64,000 bases of DNA from Aeromonas eucrenophila (GCF_000819865.1 NZ_CDDF01000001.1:62001-126000), one strand, 5' to 3'; numbered from the stretch's first letter, positions 40,603 to 49,749 are shown. Made by a program: numbers and translations. The notes: generated from the letters alone by a model not told the origin.

Positions 40603-42300
40603 CTCATCCAGGCGGGCATCTGCCTGCTGTTGGCGACCGGTGCCGAGGTGGCGGGGCCGCTGCTGATCAAGCTCTTTATCGACGACTACCTGGCGCCGCG
40701 TCAGCTGGTATGGCCCGCCATCGCCGCCATCGGGGCGGGCTACCTCGGCCTGCAGCTGCTCTCGGCGGCGGGATTCTACCTGCAATCCTTGCGCTTCAAC
40801 CGCATCGCCCAGGCGGTGGTGCAGACTTTGCGCGAGCAGGTGTTCGCTACCGCCATCCGGCTGCCCGCCCGCTATTTTGACAAGCACAGATCCGGCTCGC
40901 TCATCTCCCGCATCACCAACGACACCGAGGCCATCATGAACCTCTATGTGCAGGTGATTGGGCTGCTGGTGCAAAAAGTGGTGCTCTTGTGCGGCATCCT
41001 GCTCTCCATGGCGCTGCTGGATCTGCGGCTGATGCTGGTGTGCGCCACCCTGTTGCCGGCGGTCGGTGCCGTGATGTGGCTCTACCAGAAACTGAGCGTG
41101 CCCGTGGTGCGGGCGACCCGCAGCCTGCTCTCCGACATCAACAGCCGGCTCAACGAGTCTTTGCAGGGGATGCCGGTGATCCAGGCCATGGTGCAGGAGC
41201 GGCATTTCGCCAAAGCCTTCGCCGAGGTGAACCAGCAGCACTGGTCGGCGCGGCTCAAGAGTCTGAAGATCAACGGCATCTTGCTGCGCCCGCTCATCGA
41301 TCTCTTCTACATGATGGTGCTGATAGGCCTGCTTGCGCTCTTCGCCCACGAGGGCCTGAGCGCCGGCGGCGCCATTCAGGTGGGGGTGCTCTACGCCTTC
41401 ATCAGCTATCTGGGGCGGATGATAGAGCCCCTCATCGAGATGACCAACCAGCTCAACCAGTTGCAGCAGGCCATGGTGGCGGGGGAGCGGGTGTTCGCCC
41501 TGCTGGACGAAACCCGCGAGAGCACGGCCGGGGAGCCCTGCACCCTGCAGGGACGGGTCAGCTTCGAGCGGGTGAGCTTCTCCTATGACGGCCAGCAACA
41601 AGTGCTGCGGGAGCTGAGTTTCAGCACCAGACCCGGCCAGATGCTGGCGCTGGTGGGCCACACCGGCAGCGGCAAGTCCACCATCATCAGCCTGCTGATG
41701 GGCTTCTATCCCATCGGCAGCGGGCAGATCCGCTTCGACGATCACCCGCTGGAGAGCTTGTCGCTCGCTGCGGTGCGCCGCAGCATCGGCCTGGTGCAGC
41801 AGGATCCCTTCATCTTCGTCGGCACCCTGGCGGAGAACCTGCGGCTCGGCCGTGACGGCATCGACCAGGCGCAGCTCTGGCAGGCGCTCGAAGAGGTGCA
41901 GCTGGCCGGGTTCGTGCAGAGCCTGCCGGACGGGCTCGAGACCCTGATGGAGGAGGGGGGCAAGAACCTCTCCGCCGGTCAGCGCCAGTTGCTCTCCTTT
42001 GCCCGGGCGCTGGTGGGGGATCCGCGCATCCTCATCCTGGACGAGGCGACCGCGAGCGTGGACTCCCAGACCGAGCTCGCTCTCTCCCAGGCACTGTCGG
42101 CGGCGCGCCGTGGTCGCACCACCATCGCCATCGCCCACCGGCTCTCCACCATCGTCGATGCGGACGAGATCCTGCTGCTCTCCCGCGGTCAGGTCAACGA
42201 GCGGGGCACCCACGGCGAGCTGATGGCGCTGGGGGCACACTATGCCCAGTTGTTCGAGATGCAGAGTCAGGGTGCCTGGCTGGAAGAGAAGCGTGCCTGA
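40549..42300 (+). CDS. mdlB: ABC exporter subunit MdlB
   Basis: This 583-residue half-transporter (E. coli MdlB 593) is the partner of MdlA. It has six helices followed by an ATPase domain with Walker A GHTGSGKST, signature LSAGQRQLL (the Q-for-Q/K variation common in MdlB), Walker B LILDEATASVD and an AHRLST switch. The start GTG 40549 overlaps the stop of the small chimeric ORF and has GAGGAG upstream. It ends at a bidirectional terminator shared with the gene at 42360. As an asymmetric pair, the MdlA site has DD after Walker B and MdlB has the catalytic Glu (DE), so probably only one ATP site is fully active. Confidence 0.94.
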   Translation: MNPTIKRLLAYCARYPRWLIQAGICLLLATGAEVAGPLLIKLFIDDYLAPRQLVWPAIAAIGAGYLGLQLLSAAGFYLQSLRFNRIAQAVVQTLREQVFATAIRLPARYFDKHRSGSLISRITNDTEAIMNLYVQVIGLLVQKVVLLCGILLSMALLDLRLMLVCATLLPAVGAVMWLYQKLSVPVVRATRSLLSDINSRLNESLQGMPVIQAMVQERHFAKAFAEVNQQHWSARLKSLKINGILLRPLIDLFYMMVLIGLLALFAHEGLSAGGAIQVGVLYAFISYLGRMIEPLIEMTNQLNQLQQAMVAGERVFALLDETRESTAGEPCTLQGRVSFERVSFSYDGQQQVLRELSFSTRPGQMLALVGHTGSGKSTIISLLMGFYPIGSGQIRFDDHPLESLSLAAVRRSIGLVQQDPFIFVGTLAENLRLGRDGIDQAQLWQALEEVQLAGFVQSLPDGLETLMEEGGKNLSAGQRQLLSFARALVGDPRILILDEATASVDSQTELALSQALSAARRGRTTIAIAHRLSTIVDADEILLLSRGQVNERGTHGELMALGAHYAQLFEMQSQGAWLEEKRA

Positions 42301-42314
42301 GCCCGTTCATGAGA

Positions 42315-42346
42315 CAAAAAAACAGCCGGCAGATGCCGGCTGTTTT
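42315..42346. terminator. Bidirectional terminator between mdlB and the gene at 42360
   Basis: AAAACAGCCGGC-AGAT-GCCGGCTGTTTT forms a perfect stem with A/T runs on both sides, between convergent genes. Confidence 0.93.
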
Positions 42347-42359
42347 GTTTGGCGAGACC

Positions 42360-43541
42360 CTAAACGGTGGCCTTGCTGCGGGCTACCAGCTTGGGTTGCA
42401 GGGGCGGGAAGTCGTCGTTGAAGAAGGTGTCCGCCTCTTCGATCTGCGCCTTGCGCTGCTTCTGGATGAAGTTGTCGAAGTCGCGTTTGATCTCCGGGTC
42501 TTTCAGCGCCTCATAGTCGAACACATTGGCCGCGTAGAGGTAGTTGAAGTAGATGTCCACGAACTCGCTGCTGGCGCAGGCGGAGGTGAACTTGGTGTTT
42601 TGGCGGTCGAAGTTGATGCGGTACTGCTTGATCTTGGGCACATAGACCAGCTCGCTGCCCACCTTGAACACCTCCACCGTGATGCCCACCGTGATGGTCT
42701 TGTAGAAGTCCTTGTTGTTCTCCACCCCGAAGCGAATGGCATCCCCCTGCTTTTGCAGGAACTTGTTGAAGCTAGCCAGCGCCGTGGTGCCCTGGCTCAC
42801 CACCACATCCATTATGAAGTTGATGAAGTCGGTGGCGATGCTGATCCCCTTGATGTGGCGGCTGTAGCTCTGCTGATCGATCTTGCTTGGCCCCATCAGC
42901 GGGATTTTGGACAGCGCCTTGGCCCAGAGATCCGCGTCGGTCTTGTACTGATCTCCGTAGGCCTCGGCGTAGCGGTTGATGTAGGCGGTGACCACAGAGG
43001 TGATGGCGATGAGATAGGCTTTCTGCTCGGCCAGCTTGGCCATGACGGCGGGATCGTCCAGCAGCTCGTTGGCCACGATGAACTCCACCAGACCGTCTTT
43101 ATCGGCATAGGGGTCGTTCGCCACGGCCTTGACGGTGGGCAGATTCACGTCGTTGAAGAAGGCCTCGGCCTCGGCGAACTGCGCCTTGTTGCTCAGGCGG
43201 TTGGCGGGGGCTTCACGCACCAGCTGGCAGAGCACCAGCTCGGCCTCGTAGTCGGATGCACGCAACTGCGGCAGCTGATGATCCTGGTTACCGAAAGTCT
43301 TCTTGTAGGCGAGGTTGAAATCGATCAGCACCGAGCTGCAGCCACAATCCATGGCGAAGTCGACGTTGTAGCTGAGCGGCCCCGAGGGCAGCGGTTTGCT
43401 CATCTTGCCCTTGGCCGCCAGGTTGGCGTAGCACCTGAGGTACTCCTTGCCAAACAGCTCGTAGGCACGGTTGTTGTTGAAATTGAGCTGGAAGGTACCG
43501 GCGCTCTCGCCGCCATTGAACAACTGTTGATTGTTACCCAT
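42360..43541 (-). CDS. Hypothetical protein, unrecognised family
   Basis: I do not recognise this 393-residue protein. It has no signal peptide and no membrane helix, and is rich in Phe, Tyr, Asn, Lys and Asp, unlike the Ala/Leu-rich neighbours. A cysteine group (DCGCSS) lies near residue 80. The halves share short themes: PTVKAV / DVNLP and a FFND motif that appears twice (AFFNDVNLP near 145 and TFFNDDFPP near 375), hinting at an internal repeat. A long amphipathic region occupies the middle. The ribosome site AAGGATAGAGAG supports ATG 43541; the frame continues 18 residues upstream. It stands alone, with a shared terminator. Confidence 0.8.
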   Translation of the reverse strand: MGNNQQLFNGGESAGTFQLNFNNNRAYELFGKEYLRCYANLAAKGKMSKPLPSGPLSYNVDFAMDCGCSSVLIDFNLAYKKTFGNQDHQLPQLRASDYEAELVLCQLVREAPANRLSNKAQFAEAEAFFNDVNLPTVKAVANDPYADKDGLVEFIVANELLDDPAVMAKLAEQKAYLIAITSVVTAYINRYAEAYGDQYKTDADLWAKALSKIPLMGPSKIDQQSYSRHIKGISIATDFINFIMDVVVSQGTTALASFNKFLQKQGDAIRFGVENNKDFYKTITVGITVEVFKVGSELVYVPKIKQYRINFDRQNTKFTSACASSEFVDIYFNYLYAANVFDYEALKDPEIKRDFDNFIQKQRKAQIEEADTFFNDDFPPLQPKLVARSKATV

Positions 43542-44091
43542 CTCTCTATCCTTGTGCTGTGCGAAAAGGTAGCTCGGCGCCAACTGGCCATTCACGAGCC
43601 AGCAGAGCCTAGCGAGGGATGGGGTAGATGGTTACTGTGACTTCTGTCAGTGGCGGCAGGGGGAGGGCGGGCTAGCACCGTTGGGGGAGGCAATAGTCGT
43701 TAACTTTCATCCGGCTAGGGCTGTCATCGGGCTGACACAGTGGTGTCGACCCTTAAAAAATGGGGCCATGGGAGACAAAAATAATGCCCATCCGGGCCAG
43801 GACATCCCATTTTGCCATTTACCAAACGAATGCAGTCCCTCTTTTCATTTGGATAATAAATACCTTGGGGCGGGTAAAACGCTCGTTAGCGGCCCTCACC
43901 GGGGTATTGGGGGCAATCGTGGGCCTATGTCGGCGCCGCTTTTAGCCGCTCGGGGCATCAAGGCTTGGGGAGGAGCGGTGGTGGATTCTCAATCCCGCCG
44001 AGTGGACGCAGGGGGCTGAAAAGGGAGCTTGTCTATTGGCCCCGATGCTGGCAACATTTCGGTCACAATCACTCATCGGATCAGTTCGCAT
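43542..44091. other. 550-bp gene-free region
   Basis: No convincing gene lies here; short frames at 43681-44019 lack homology and a ribosome site. It must hold promoters for the unrecognised gene (minus) and the DUF4442 gene (plus). An A-rich patch at about 43753-43790 and 43815-43870 is the likely promoter zone. I see no repeat or RNA structure with confidence. Confidence 0.4.
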
Positions 44092-44565
44092 ATGGATTTG
44101 CAACGCTTCAAAGCCAACCTTGCCCTGCGCCTTTTCGCCTGGCGCTACATTCCCGTCATCGGCTTCTGCGCCCCCGTCATCGAGCGGATGGACGCCAAGG
44201 CGCTGCGCATCCGCATTCCGTTGGGCTGGCGCACCCGCAACCACCTGGGCAGCATGTATTTTGGCGCCCTGGCGACCGGTGCCGATCTGGTGGGGGGGCT
44301 GCTGGTGATGGAGAAGGGACGGACGCGGCGCAAAAAGGTGCATTTCGCCTTCAAGGATGTGCAGGGGGAATTTTTGAAGCGACCCGAGGCGGACGTGCGC
44401 TTCGAGTGCGAGGCCGGGGAGGCGATCGATGCCATGATCGACGAGTCGCTGGCGACGGGGCAACGGATCAATCGCCCCATCCAGGTGGTGGCCACCTGCC
44501 CATCCCTGAACGGTGACGAGGCGATGGCGCGCTTCGTGCTGACCCTGTCTATCAAGGCCAGCTGA
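44092..44565 (+). CDS. DUF4442 hot-dog fold protein (thioesterase-like)
   Basis: This 157-residue protein fits the DUF4442 family: RLFAWRYIPVIGFCAPVIERM, a LGWRTRNHLGSMYFGALATGADL helix, and a beta-rich end. DUF4442 proteins have the hot-dog fold of acyl-CoA thioesterases, but substrate and activity are not established. ATG 44092 fits the family start; the frame extends 21 residues upstream without support, and the ribosome site is weak. Confidence 0.82.
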   Translation: MDLQRFKANLALRLFAWRYIPVIGFCAPVIERMDAKALRIRIPLGWRTRNHLGSMYFGALATGADLVGGLLVMEKGRTRRKKVHFAFKDVQGEFLKRPEADVRFECEAGEAIDAMIDESLATGQRINRPIQVVATCPSLNGDEAMARFVLTLSIKAS

Positions 44566-44636
44566 GCCAGAGACTCAATACCCGAAGCGGGCTCGGCCCA
44601 TGGCCGGGCTCATACCACCTCCTATGGCGTGGAGAC

Positions 44637-44870
44637 TCACTCGATCTCCGGTGTGATCCCTTCTTTGACCACCACCTTCATGCCGTTGAAGTTGACCACC
44701 TGGCCGGCCACTATCTTGCAGCGCTTGCGGGTCTCTACCTGACCGTTCACTTCGACCAGGCCATCGCCGACCAGCGCCTTGGCAGCGCCACCACAGTCGG
44801 CCCAACCCTGATGCTTGATAAGGTCGCACAGGGCAACGAAGGGATGGCCTTCGAGCAGAAACGTCTCCAT
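44637..44870 (-). CDS. ybcJ: S4-domain RNA-binding protein YbcJ
   Basis: This 77-residue S4-like RNA-binding protein has FVALCDLIKHQGWADCGGAA, GLVEVNGQVETRKRCKI and a C-terminal beta strand, as in E. coli YbcJ (70 residues). It is likely associated with ribosomal or structured RNA; its exact role is unknown. Confidence 0.93.
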   Translation of the reverse strand: METFLLEGHPFVALCDLIKHQGWADCGGAAKALVGDGLVEVNGQVETRKRCKIVAGQVVNFNGMKVVVKEGITPEIE

Positions 44871-44985
44871 GAAAAATCCTCGCTAATGAATGCCGGGCAC
44901 GGCAGGGCGGTTATTCTAGGCAGTTAGGGTCGGCAGGGAAAGGGTCAGGGCCGGATTGGACCAGAAAAAGTGGGGCAGGCGACCA

Positions 44986-45017
44986 TAAAAAATGCAGCCC
45001 GGCAGAGCCGGGCCGCA
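44986..45017 (-). terminator. Terminator of the phaPCJ cluster
   Basis: GCCCGGC-TCT-GCCGGGC with a T-run (ATTTTTTATGG) on the minus strand, 28 bp past the phaJ stop. Confidence 0.9.
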
Positions 45018-45044
45018 TGATCCTGAGGTGGGCACTGCTTGCTC

Positions 45045-45443
45045 TTAGCCGAATTTCACCACGGCTTCCCCCGTCACGGCGATGGCGCCGCTCTGGGTGA
45101 GGATGCGGGTGGCCAGGGTGGCGATGGGTTTGTCATCGCGCAGGGCGATGATCTCCACCTCCGCCGTCACCTCGTCACCGACGAACACAGGCTGTTTGAA
45201 GCTGAGGCTCTGGCCGAGATAGACGCTGCCTTCGCCAGGCAATTTCTGGCCCAACAGCCCGGAAAACAGGCTGGCGAGCAGCATGCCGTGGACGATGGGG
45301 CGCTCGAACACAGTGCTGGCGGCGAAGGCCGGATCCAGGTGCAGGGGATTGAAATCCTCCGACAAGCCGGCGAAGGCATTCACTTCCGCTGCGCCGAAGC
45401 GCTTGGTCAGGCTGGCCTTCTGGCCGATGGCGAGGGTGCTCAT
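45045..45443 (-). CDS. phaJ: (R)-specific enoyl-CoA hydratase PhaJ
   Basis: PhaJ hydrates trans-2-enoyl-CoA from beta-oxidation to (R)-3-hydroxyacyl-CoA, the monomer for PHA. The 132-residue MaoC-like hot-dog protein closely follows Aeromonas caviae PhaJ (134 residues). The catalytic Asp/His are in SEDFNPLHLDP (D30, H35), and PIVHGMLLASLFSGLLG follows. It starts 4 bp inside the phaC end (GTAACGGCATGAG overlap of stop and start), so it is translationally coupled. It prefers short enoyl-CoAs (C4-C6) in A. caviae. Confidence 0.97.
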   Translation of the reverse strand: MSTLAIGQKASLTKRFGAAEVNAFAGLSEDFNPLHLDPAFAASTVFERPIVHGMLLASLFSGLLGQKLPGEGSVYLGQSLSFKQPVFVGDEVTAEVEIIALRDDKPIATLATRILTQSGAIAVTGEAVVKFG

Positions 45444-47236
45444 GCCGTTACCTCCTCTGTAGTGCCGCAGGTGGTGCCGCTGAAGATGGGGTTGAGCCGC
45501 GCCTTGACGTAGCTGCCGGGGGCTGTCTCCAGCCCCTCGGACGGCTCGCGGGCGGGAACGGGGTCAGCCTGCTCATCCCGACTGCTGATAAAGCTCATCA
45601 TCTCGGGCCACCAGGAGCCGGCCTGGTGGGTCGCCCCATCGAGCCAGTCCCGCGGGGTCTCGGCCTCGGCACCGCTCTGCCAGAAGCCGTACTTGTTGGC
45701 GGCTGGCGGGTTGATGATGCCGGCGATGTGACCGGACTCGGCCAGGATGAAGCGTTGCTCGCCGCCGAACAGCTTCATGCCTTGCCAGGTGCCTTGCCAG
45801 AGCGCGATGTGATCGTCGATGGCCGACACCAGCAGCACCGGGGTCTTCACCTTGGACAGATCGATGCGGGTCTGGCGGATCTTGAGCTCTCCCTTGACCA
45901 GCTGGTTCTCCAGGTAGAGACGGCGCAGCAGGCTGTTGTGGGTCTTGCCCGCCACGTTGGTGCTGTCGCTGTTCCAGTGCAGCAGATCGAAGGCCACCGG
46001 GCTCTGGCCCTTGAGGTAGCTGTCGATGTAGTAGTTCCAGTAGAGGCTATTTTCCCGCAGCAGGCTGAAGGAGACGGCCAGTTGGCGCCCGTCCATGATG
46101 CCCTTGGCCTCATTTTGGGCCTCGAGCGCCGCTATGATGGGCTCGTGGATGAAGATGCCGAGTTCGCCGGGCTGGGAGAAGTCCAGCAATGTGGTGAACA
46201 GGGTGGCGGTGCGCACCCGCTGCTTCTGACGGCGGGCCGCCAGCCAACCCATGGCCAAGGAGAGGGCGGTGCCGCCGATGCAATAGCCGATGCCGTGCAC
46301 CTCCCGCTCGCCGGTGGCCGCTTCCACGGCGTCCAGGGCGGCGATGACCCCATCCACCACGTAGTCGTCGAGATCGACTTGGGCCTGGGCCACCCCCGGG
46401 TTGCGCCAGGAGATCATGAACACCGTCTGGCCCTGGGCGACCAGCCAGGCCACCAGGGAATTCTGGGGCCGCATGTCCATGATGTAGTACTTGTTGATGA
46501 AGGGGGGCACGATCAGCACCGGCGTCTTGCCCACAGTCTCCGTGGTCGGGCTGTACTGGATCAGCTCGTAGATCTCGGTGCGTTGCACCACCCGCCCCGG
46601 GGTGGTCGCCAGATCCCGTCCCAGCTCGAAGGCGGACTCGTCGGTCAGCCGGATGTTGAGCTGATCGGCGCTGCGCTCCAGATCCTCGGCCAACAGGGCC
46701 AGCCCGCGTACCAGGTTCTGGCCGTCGGACTCCAGGGTCAGCTTGAGCAGCTCGGGGTTGGTGGCCAGGAAGTTGCTGGGGGCCATGGCATTGATGTACT
46801 GGCGGGTGAAGAACCGCAGTCGATCCCGGCTCTTCTCGGGCACCCCTTCCAGCGCGTCCACCGAGGCCAGCAGGTGCTTGGCGGTCAGCAGATAGGATTG
46901 TTTGAGGTAGTCAAAAATAGGTTGCTCGCTCCAGGCTTCGGCCTTGAAACGGCGATCGCCGCGCTCCGGGCTGATCACGGGGGCGCTCTCCTGGCCTGCG
47001 CTCTTGAGCAGGGTGTGCTGCATCAGCTTGAGCTGATCCTGCCACCATCCCATCTGCGCCTGGATCAGCTGCCAGGGCTGCTGGCTGCTCTGCTCCAGCA
47101 CCTGGCCCAGATCGTCCAGATTGGTCTGCAGCAACGCCTGTGCGGTGCGCTCGGTCTGGGCCTTGGCCATGCCCATCAGCTTGTCGTTATAGTGGGCCAG
47201 GGCCTCGAACAGCGGGCCGTAAGATGATTGGCTCAT
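45440..47236 (-). CDS. phaC: Polyhydroxyalkanoate synthase PhaC (class I)
   Basis: PhaC polymerises (R)-3-hydroxyacyl-CoAs into intracellular polyester granules. The 598-residue protein has the class I synthase layout: an N-terminal domain and an alpha/beta hydrolase core with lipase-like box GYCIGG, catalytic Cys319, Asp in SAIDDHIALW and His in SGHIAGIINPP. It is strikingly close to A. caviae PhaC, which makes 3HB-3HHx copolymers. ATG 47236 follows GAAGGAGAG; the upstream extension to 47254 is not needed. The C-terminal tail (after PSEGLET) is more variable. It lies between phaP and phaJ. Confidence 0.98.
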   Translation of the reverse strand: MSQSSYGPLFEALAHYNDKLMGMAKAQTERTAQALLQTNLDDLGQVLEQSSQQPWQLIQAQMGWWQDQLKLMQHTLLKSAGQESAPVISPERGDRRFKAEAWSEQPIFDYLKQSYLLTAKHLLASVDALEGVPEKSRDRLRFFTRQYINAMAPSNFLATNPELLKLTLESDGQNLVRGLALLAEDLERSADQLNIRLTDESAFELGRDLATTPGRVVQRTEIYELIQYSPTTETVGKTPVLIVPPFINKYYIMDMRPQNSLVAWLVAQGQTVFMISWRNPGVAQAQVDLDDYVVDGVIAALDAVEAATGEREVHGIGYCIGGTALSLAMGWLAARRQKQRVRTATLFTTLLDFSQPGELGIFIHEPIIAALEAQNEAKGIMDGRQLAVSFSLLRENSLYWNYYIDSYLKGQSPVAFDLLHWNSDSTNVAGKTHNSLLRRLYLENQLVKGELKIRQTRIDLSKVKTPVLLVSAIDDHIALWQGTWQGMKLFGGEQRFILAESGHIAGIINPPAANKYGFWQSGAEAETPRDWLDGATHQAGSWWPEMMSFISSRDEQADPVPAREPSEGLETAPGSYVKARLNPIFSGTTCGTTEEVTA

Positions 47237-47328
47237 GTTCTCTCCTTCACCCACGCCCGTGGCGGGAACAAGCCCGTCGCATGGAGTCGTGGGGAGATGT
47301 GGCTGCCCGAGTGGGCAGCCAGGGGTTA

Positions 47329-47682
47329 TCAGGCCTTGCCCGTGCTCTTTTTGATGCCATCCGCGGTCAGGACATCCAGTTCTTCCTTGAACTGCAGACC
47401 CAGGGCATTGAGTTTCTGGATATCATCCAGCATCTGGCGGGAGAACTGGCTGGCGGTTTCCAGTTGCACTGTGCCGAGGGCGGCCAGGCTCTGGGCATCC
47501 TGCACCTTGCCCACGGCCTGCAGCTGGTTCAATCCCAGCTCGGCATAGGCGCTGGCGGAGGCCAGTTGCAACCGGGTCAGCTGCTCGATGTTGCTGGCCA
47601 GCAGTTGGTTGTAGCGGGTGAGCGGGGAGGTGAAACCTTGCATCTGCTCGGTAAAGCTCTTGAGGATATCCATATTCATCAT
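47329..47682 (-). CDS. phaP: Phasin PhaP (granule-associated protein)
   Basis: PhaP coats PHA granules and limits their size. The 117-residue (A. caviae 116) Gln/Leu-rich helical protein reads like the A. caviae phasin: EQMQGFTSPLTRYNQLLASN, TRLQLASASAYAELGLNQLQ and QFKEELDVLTADGIKKSTGKA. It starts with ATG 47682 after GGAGACGC and is the first gene of the phaP-phaC-phaJ operon. No Cys is present. Confidence 0.97.
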   Translation of the reverse strand: MMNMDILKSFTEQMQGFTSPLTRYNQLLASNIEQLTRLQLASASAYAELGLNQLQAVGKVQDAQSLAALGTVQLETASQFSRQMLDDIQKLNALGLQFKEELDVLTADGIKKSTGKA

Positions 47683-47984
47683 GCGTCTCCATTTCGGCAG
47701 AACAGTATTGTTATGAGCCAGTGGGCTCTCTTTGATGGGTACAACTTGTCATCCATGGTCACGCATTGTTTGCTCTGTTCAAACACGCGTTTAACCATTC
47801 TGCAACCAAACGTGGATTGATGTAAATGACATAAGTGTTAATTTGTGTTTGAAATTTGATGACAGCGGTAGCGGTCGGGAATGGATTCAGACGGGAGGTG
47901 ACGCAGGGCGACCGGCCGGGCCTCGTGCCACCGGCTCGGCACTGATAGTCTGGCAAGACGTTCAGACTGTTAAGGAATACCTCG
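47683..47984. promoter_or_regulatory. Divergent control region of phaP and the gene at 47985
   Basis: About 300 bp without a gene. It holds the phaP promoter (minus) and the promoter of the surface-protein gene (plus). AT-rich sequence at 47700-47870 is the likely promoter area; I could not place -10/-35 boxes with confidence. Confidence 0.5.
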
Positions 47985-48548
47985 ATGAAATCCCTTGCCC
48001 TGCTGCTTGGTTGCGGCACGCTGGCCCTGGCTGGCACCGCCCATGCCAGCACGCCGATCCAGATCTCGCTGCCCGGTGTCAATCTGCCGGCATCCCATCA
48101 GGTCGAAGGGGCGCGCGCCTCCTTCCTGTATGGCCGGACCGGTCAGGTCAAGGGTATCGACTTGCCGGTGTTCGCGCTCTCCGACGTGGATCAGTTCACC
48201 GGCTTGCAGCTGGGCATCTTCTTCGGCGCCGCCCGGGTGCGCCATCAGTTTGGCGGGGTCGCCATCAACGCCGTCAACTGGCACGAAGGGCAGGATACCG
48301 GGGTCAACCTCGGCTTCGTCAACCTGACCAACAACGTGCAGGGCCTGAACTGGGGGGCGGTCAACATCGCCAAGGGCAACGCCCTGGCCAACCTGGGCTT
48401 CATCAACTATGCCGAGCGCACCACTTTCCAACTCGGCTTCATCAACGCCACCAAACACCTCGATGGCTTGCAGATTGGCCTCGCGAACTACGCCGAGAAC
48501 GGTATCTTCCCCATCTTGCCCCTCATCAACTTCAAGAAATCCTTCTAA
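47985..48548 (+). CDS. Secreted VC2662-like repeat protein
   Basis: This 187-residue protein has a cleavable signal peptide (to about AHA-STP, residue 22). The mature part is built of short repeats of the form LGFVNL...GLNWGAVN...LGFINY...LGFINAT...GLQIGLANY, the style of the VC2662/LA_2272 surface-repeat families. The repeat shape suggests a beta-solenoid or beta-barrel-like surface protein; function is unknown. It lies divergent to phaP but has no obvious tie to PHA. Confidence 0.75.
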   Translation: MKSLALLLGCGTLALAGTAHASTPIQISLPGVNLPASHQVEGARASFLYGRTGQVKGIDLPVFALSDVDQFTGLQLGIFFGAARVRHQFGGVAINAVNWHEGQDTGVNLGFVNLTNNVQGLNWGAVNIAKGNALANLGFINYAERTTFQLGFINATKHLDGLQIGLANYAENGIFPILPLINFKKSF

Positions 48549-48625
48549 GGCGGGATCCCGGCCTTGCATTGGCGAGGACAGGCATTACCCTGTGCTGCAT
48601 CAATGGTGCAGAGAAGTGATGTGAG

Positions 48626-49381
48626 ATGACGACTGGTCATATGGATGCCATCGGCATCGGTTGGGATGTGAGAGGCTGGCAAGGCAACGCCCAGGCGGTG
48701 GCCGTGGTGGGCTGGCAGGCCCGTGAGCAGCGATTGTGCTGGCTGGGGGTTTCGCCCCTGTTCAGGTTGAGCTCCCGGGTTGCCCCGGATCTGGACGCCT
48801 TGCTACGCCCGGCGCTGCAAGACGAGATAGGGTTGATGCAGGTGCTGGCTTGTCCGCAATTGGCATTGGGAATCGATGCGCCGCTCGCCTTTCCACGGGC
48901 GTTCGCCGAGCTGCTGGCGGGGAGGGGAGCACCCTGCGCCGTGCCCCAGCGGGAAATAGACAATCCTTACGCCTATAGGGACTGCGAGCGCTGGTTGCAT
49001 CAGCAGTACGGCAAGAAGCCGCTGTCGGCCACCTTCGACAGGCTTGGCAACAACGCCACCCTGGCGCTCTCCATGCTGCCGCGCCTCGCGGACTTGCAAC
49101 TGGTGCCAAGCCGGACGCTAGAGGCCGATCGCGCCGTGCTGGAGGTCTATCCGGCCCTGGCCAAGGTGGCTGGCAAGGCCTCGATGGCGAGAGGGGAGAT
49201 AGCAGATCAGCTGCCATCCGATCTCGTGCCGGGGACGGATCGCTACGACGCCGCCCTCTGCGCCCTGATGGCGCTGCAATATGCCGCCAAGGGGGCTGTT
49301 ACCTCGTTGCCACCCCTGGTCTCGGCACCCGCCGATTTCCCTCTGGACGAGGGCTGGGTCTACCACTTCGCCCGGGAGTGA
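48626..49381 (+). CDS. DUF429 family protein
   Basis: This 251-residue protein has the DUF429 layout: an N-terminal GIGWDVRGWQG strand-turn, a LGIDAPLAFP acid motif, an R-x-CER region and a C-terminal DRYDAALCALMALQYA helix. The fold resembles RNase H-like or actin-like nucleases. Its activity is not established. It starts 77 bp after the surface-protein gene; ATG 48641 is an alternative start. It ends at a terminator hairpin. Confidence 0.82.
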   Translation: MTTGHMDAIGIGWDVRGWQGNAQAVAVVGWQAREQRLCWLGVSPLFRLSSRVAPDLDALLRPALQDEIGLMQVLACPQLALGIDAPLAFPRAFAELLAGRGAPCAVPQREIDNPYAYRDCERWLHQQYGKKPLSATFDRLGNNATLALSMLPRLADLQLVPSRTLEADRAVLEVYPALAKVAGKASMARGEIADQLPSDLVPGTDRYDAALCALMALQYAAKGAVTSLPPLVSAPADFPLDEGWVYHFARE

Positions 49382-49749
49382 AGGCCTAGCCTAGAGCGCT
49401 TATCGATACCTTCTGTACCTTGCCGGCAGCCAACACTGCCGGCTCTCTTCTCTCCATGCTTCTGAAATAACCTGAATCTTGCCATCGCTGGCGTTCAAAT
49501 GAGGGCGTTGAAATATCGCTCTCATATGCCATCAAGCAAGAATGTCAAACCACCAAATCAGACTGCCGAGGACCCGTGCCCCGAAAACACCCGGCAAGGC
49601 AGACACCGGGGTGGAGCAAGGCGGCCAATATGCCGCTGGCGGATGATTTTAAAGTACAAATGGTGCGTCGCGCCGGGAATCACTGGAAGAGCCGTCTCTT
49701 CATCCGATATATTGCCTGCTTTCCTCATCCTTCTTCTGTGGTGGTTTCG
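49382..49749. other. DUF429-pdxY intergenic region
   Basis: These 368 bp contain the DUF429 terminator (49422-49446) and the pdxY promoter zone (AT-rich 49495-49560). A frame open to 49576 extends pdxY upstream, but without homology. No RNA gene or operator was recognised. Confidence 0.45.
49422..49446 (+). terminator. Terminator of the DUF429 gene
   Basis: GCCGGCAG-CCAACA-CTGCCGGC followed by TCTCTTCTCT; the T-tract is interrupted. Confidence 0.65.

Noticed and set aside
38607..42240. Long antisense frames over mdlA and mdlB (604 and 574 residues)
   Set aside because: His/Gln/Gly-rich composition typical of antisense of GC-rich genes; the plus-strand MdlA and MdlB have complete ABC motifs.
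43681..44019. 112-residue frame before the DUF4442 gene
   Set aside because: No ribosome site, odd composition, no recognisable domain.
45626..47227. 533-residue open frame antisense to phaC
   Set aside because: PhaC is certain by close similarity; the antisense frame has a low-complexity Gly/His/Gln composition.
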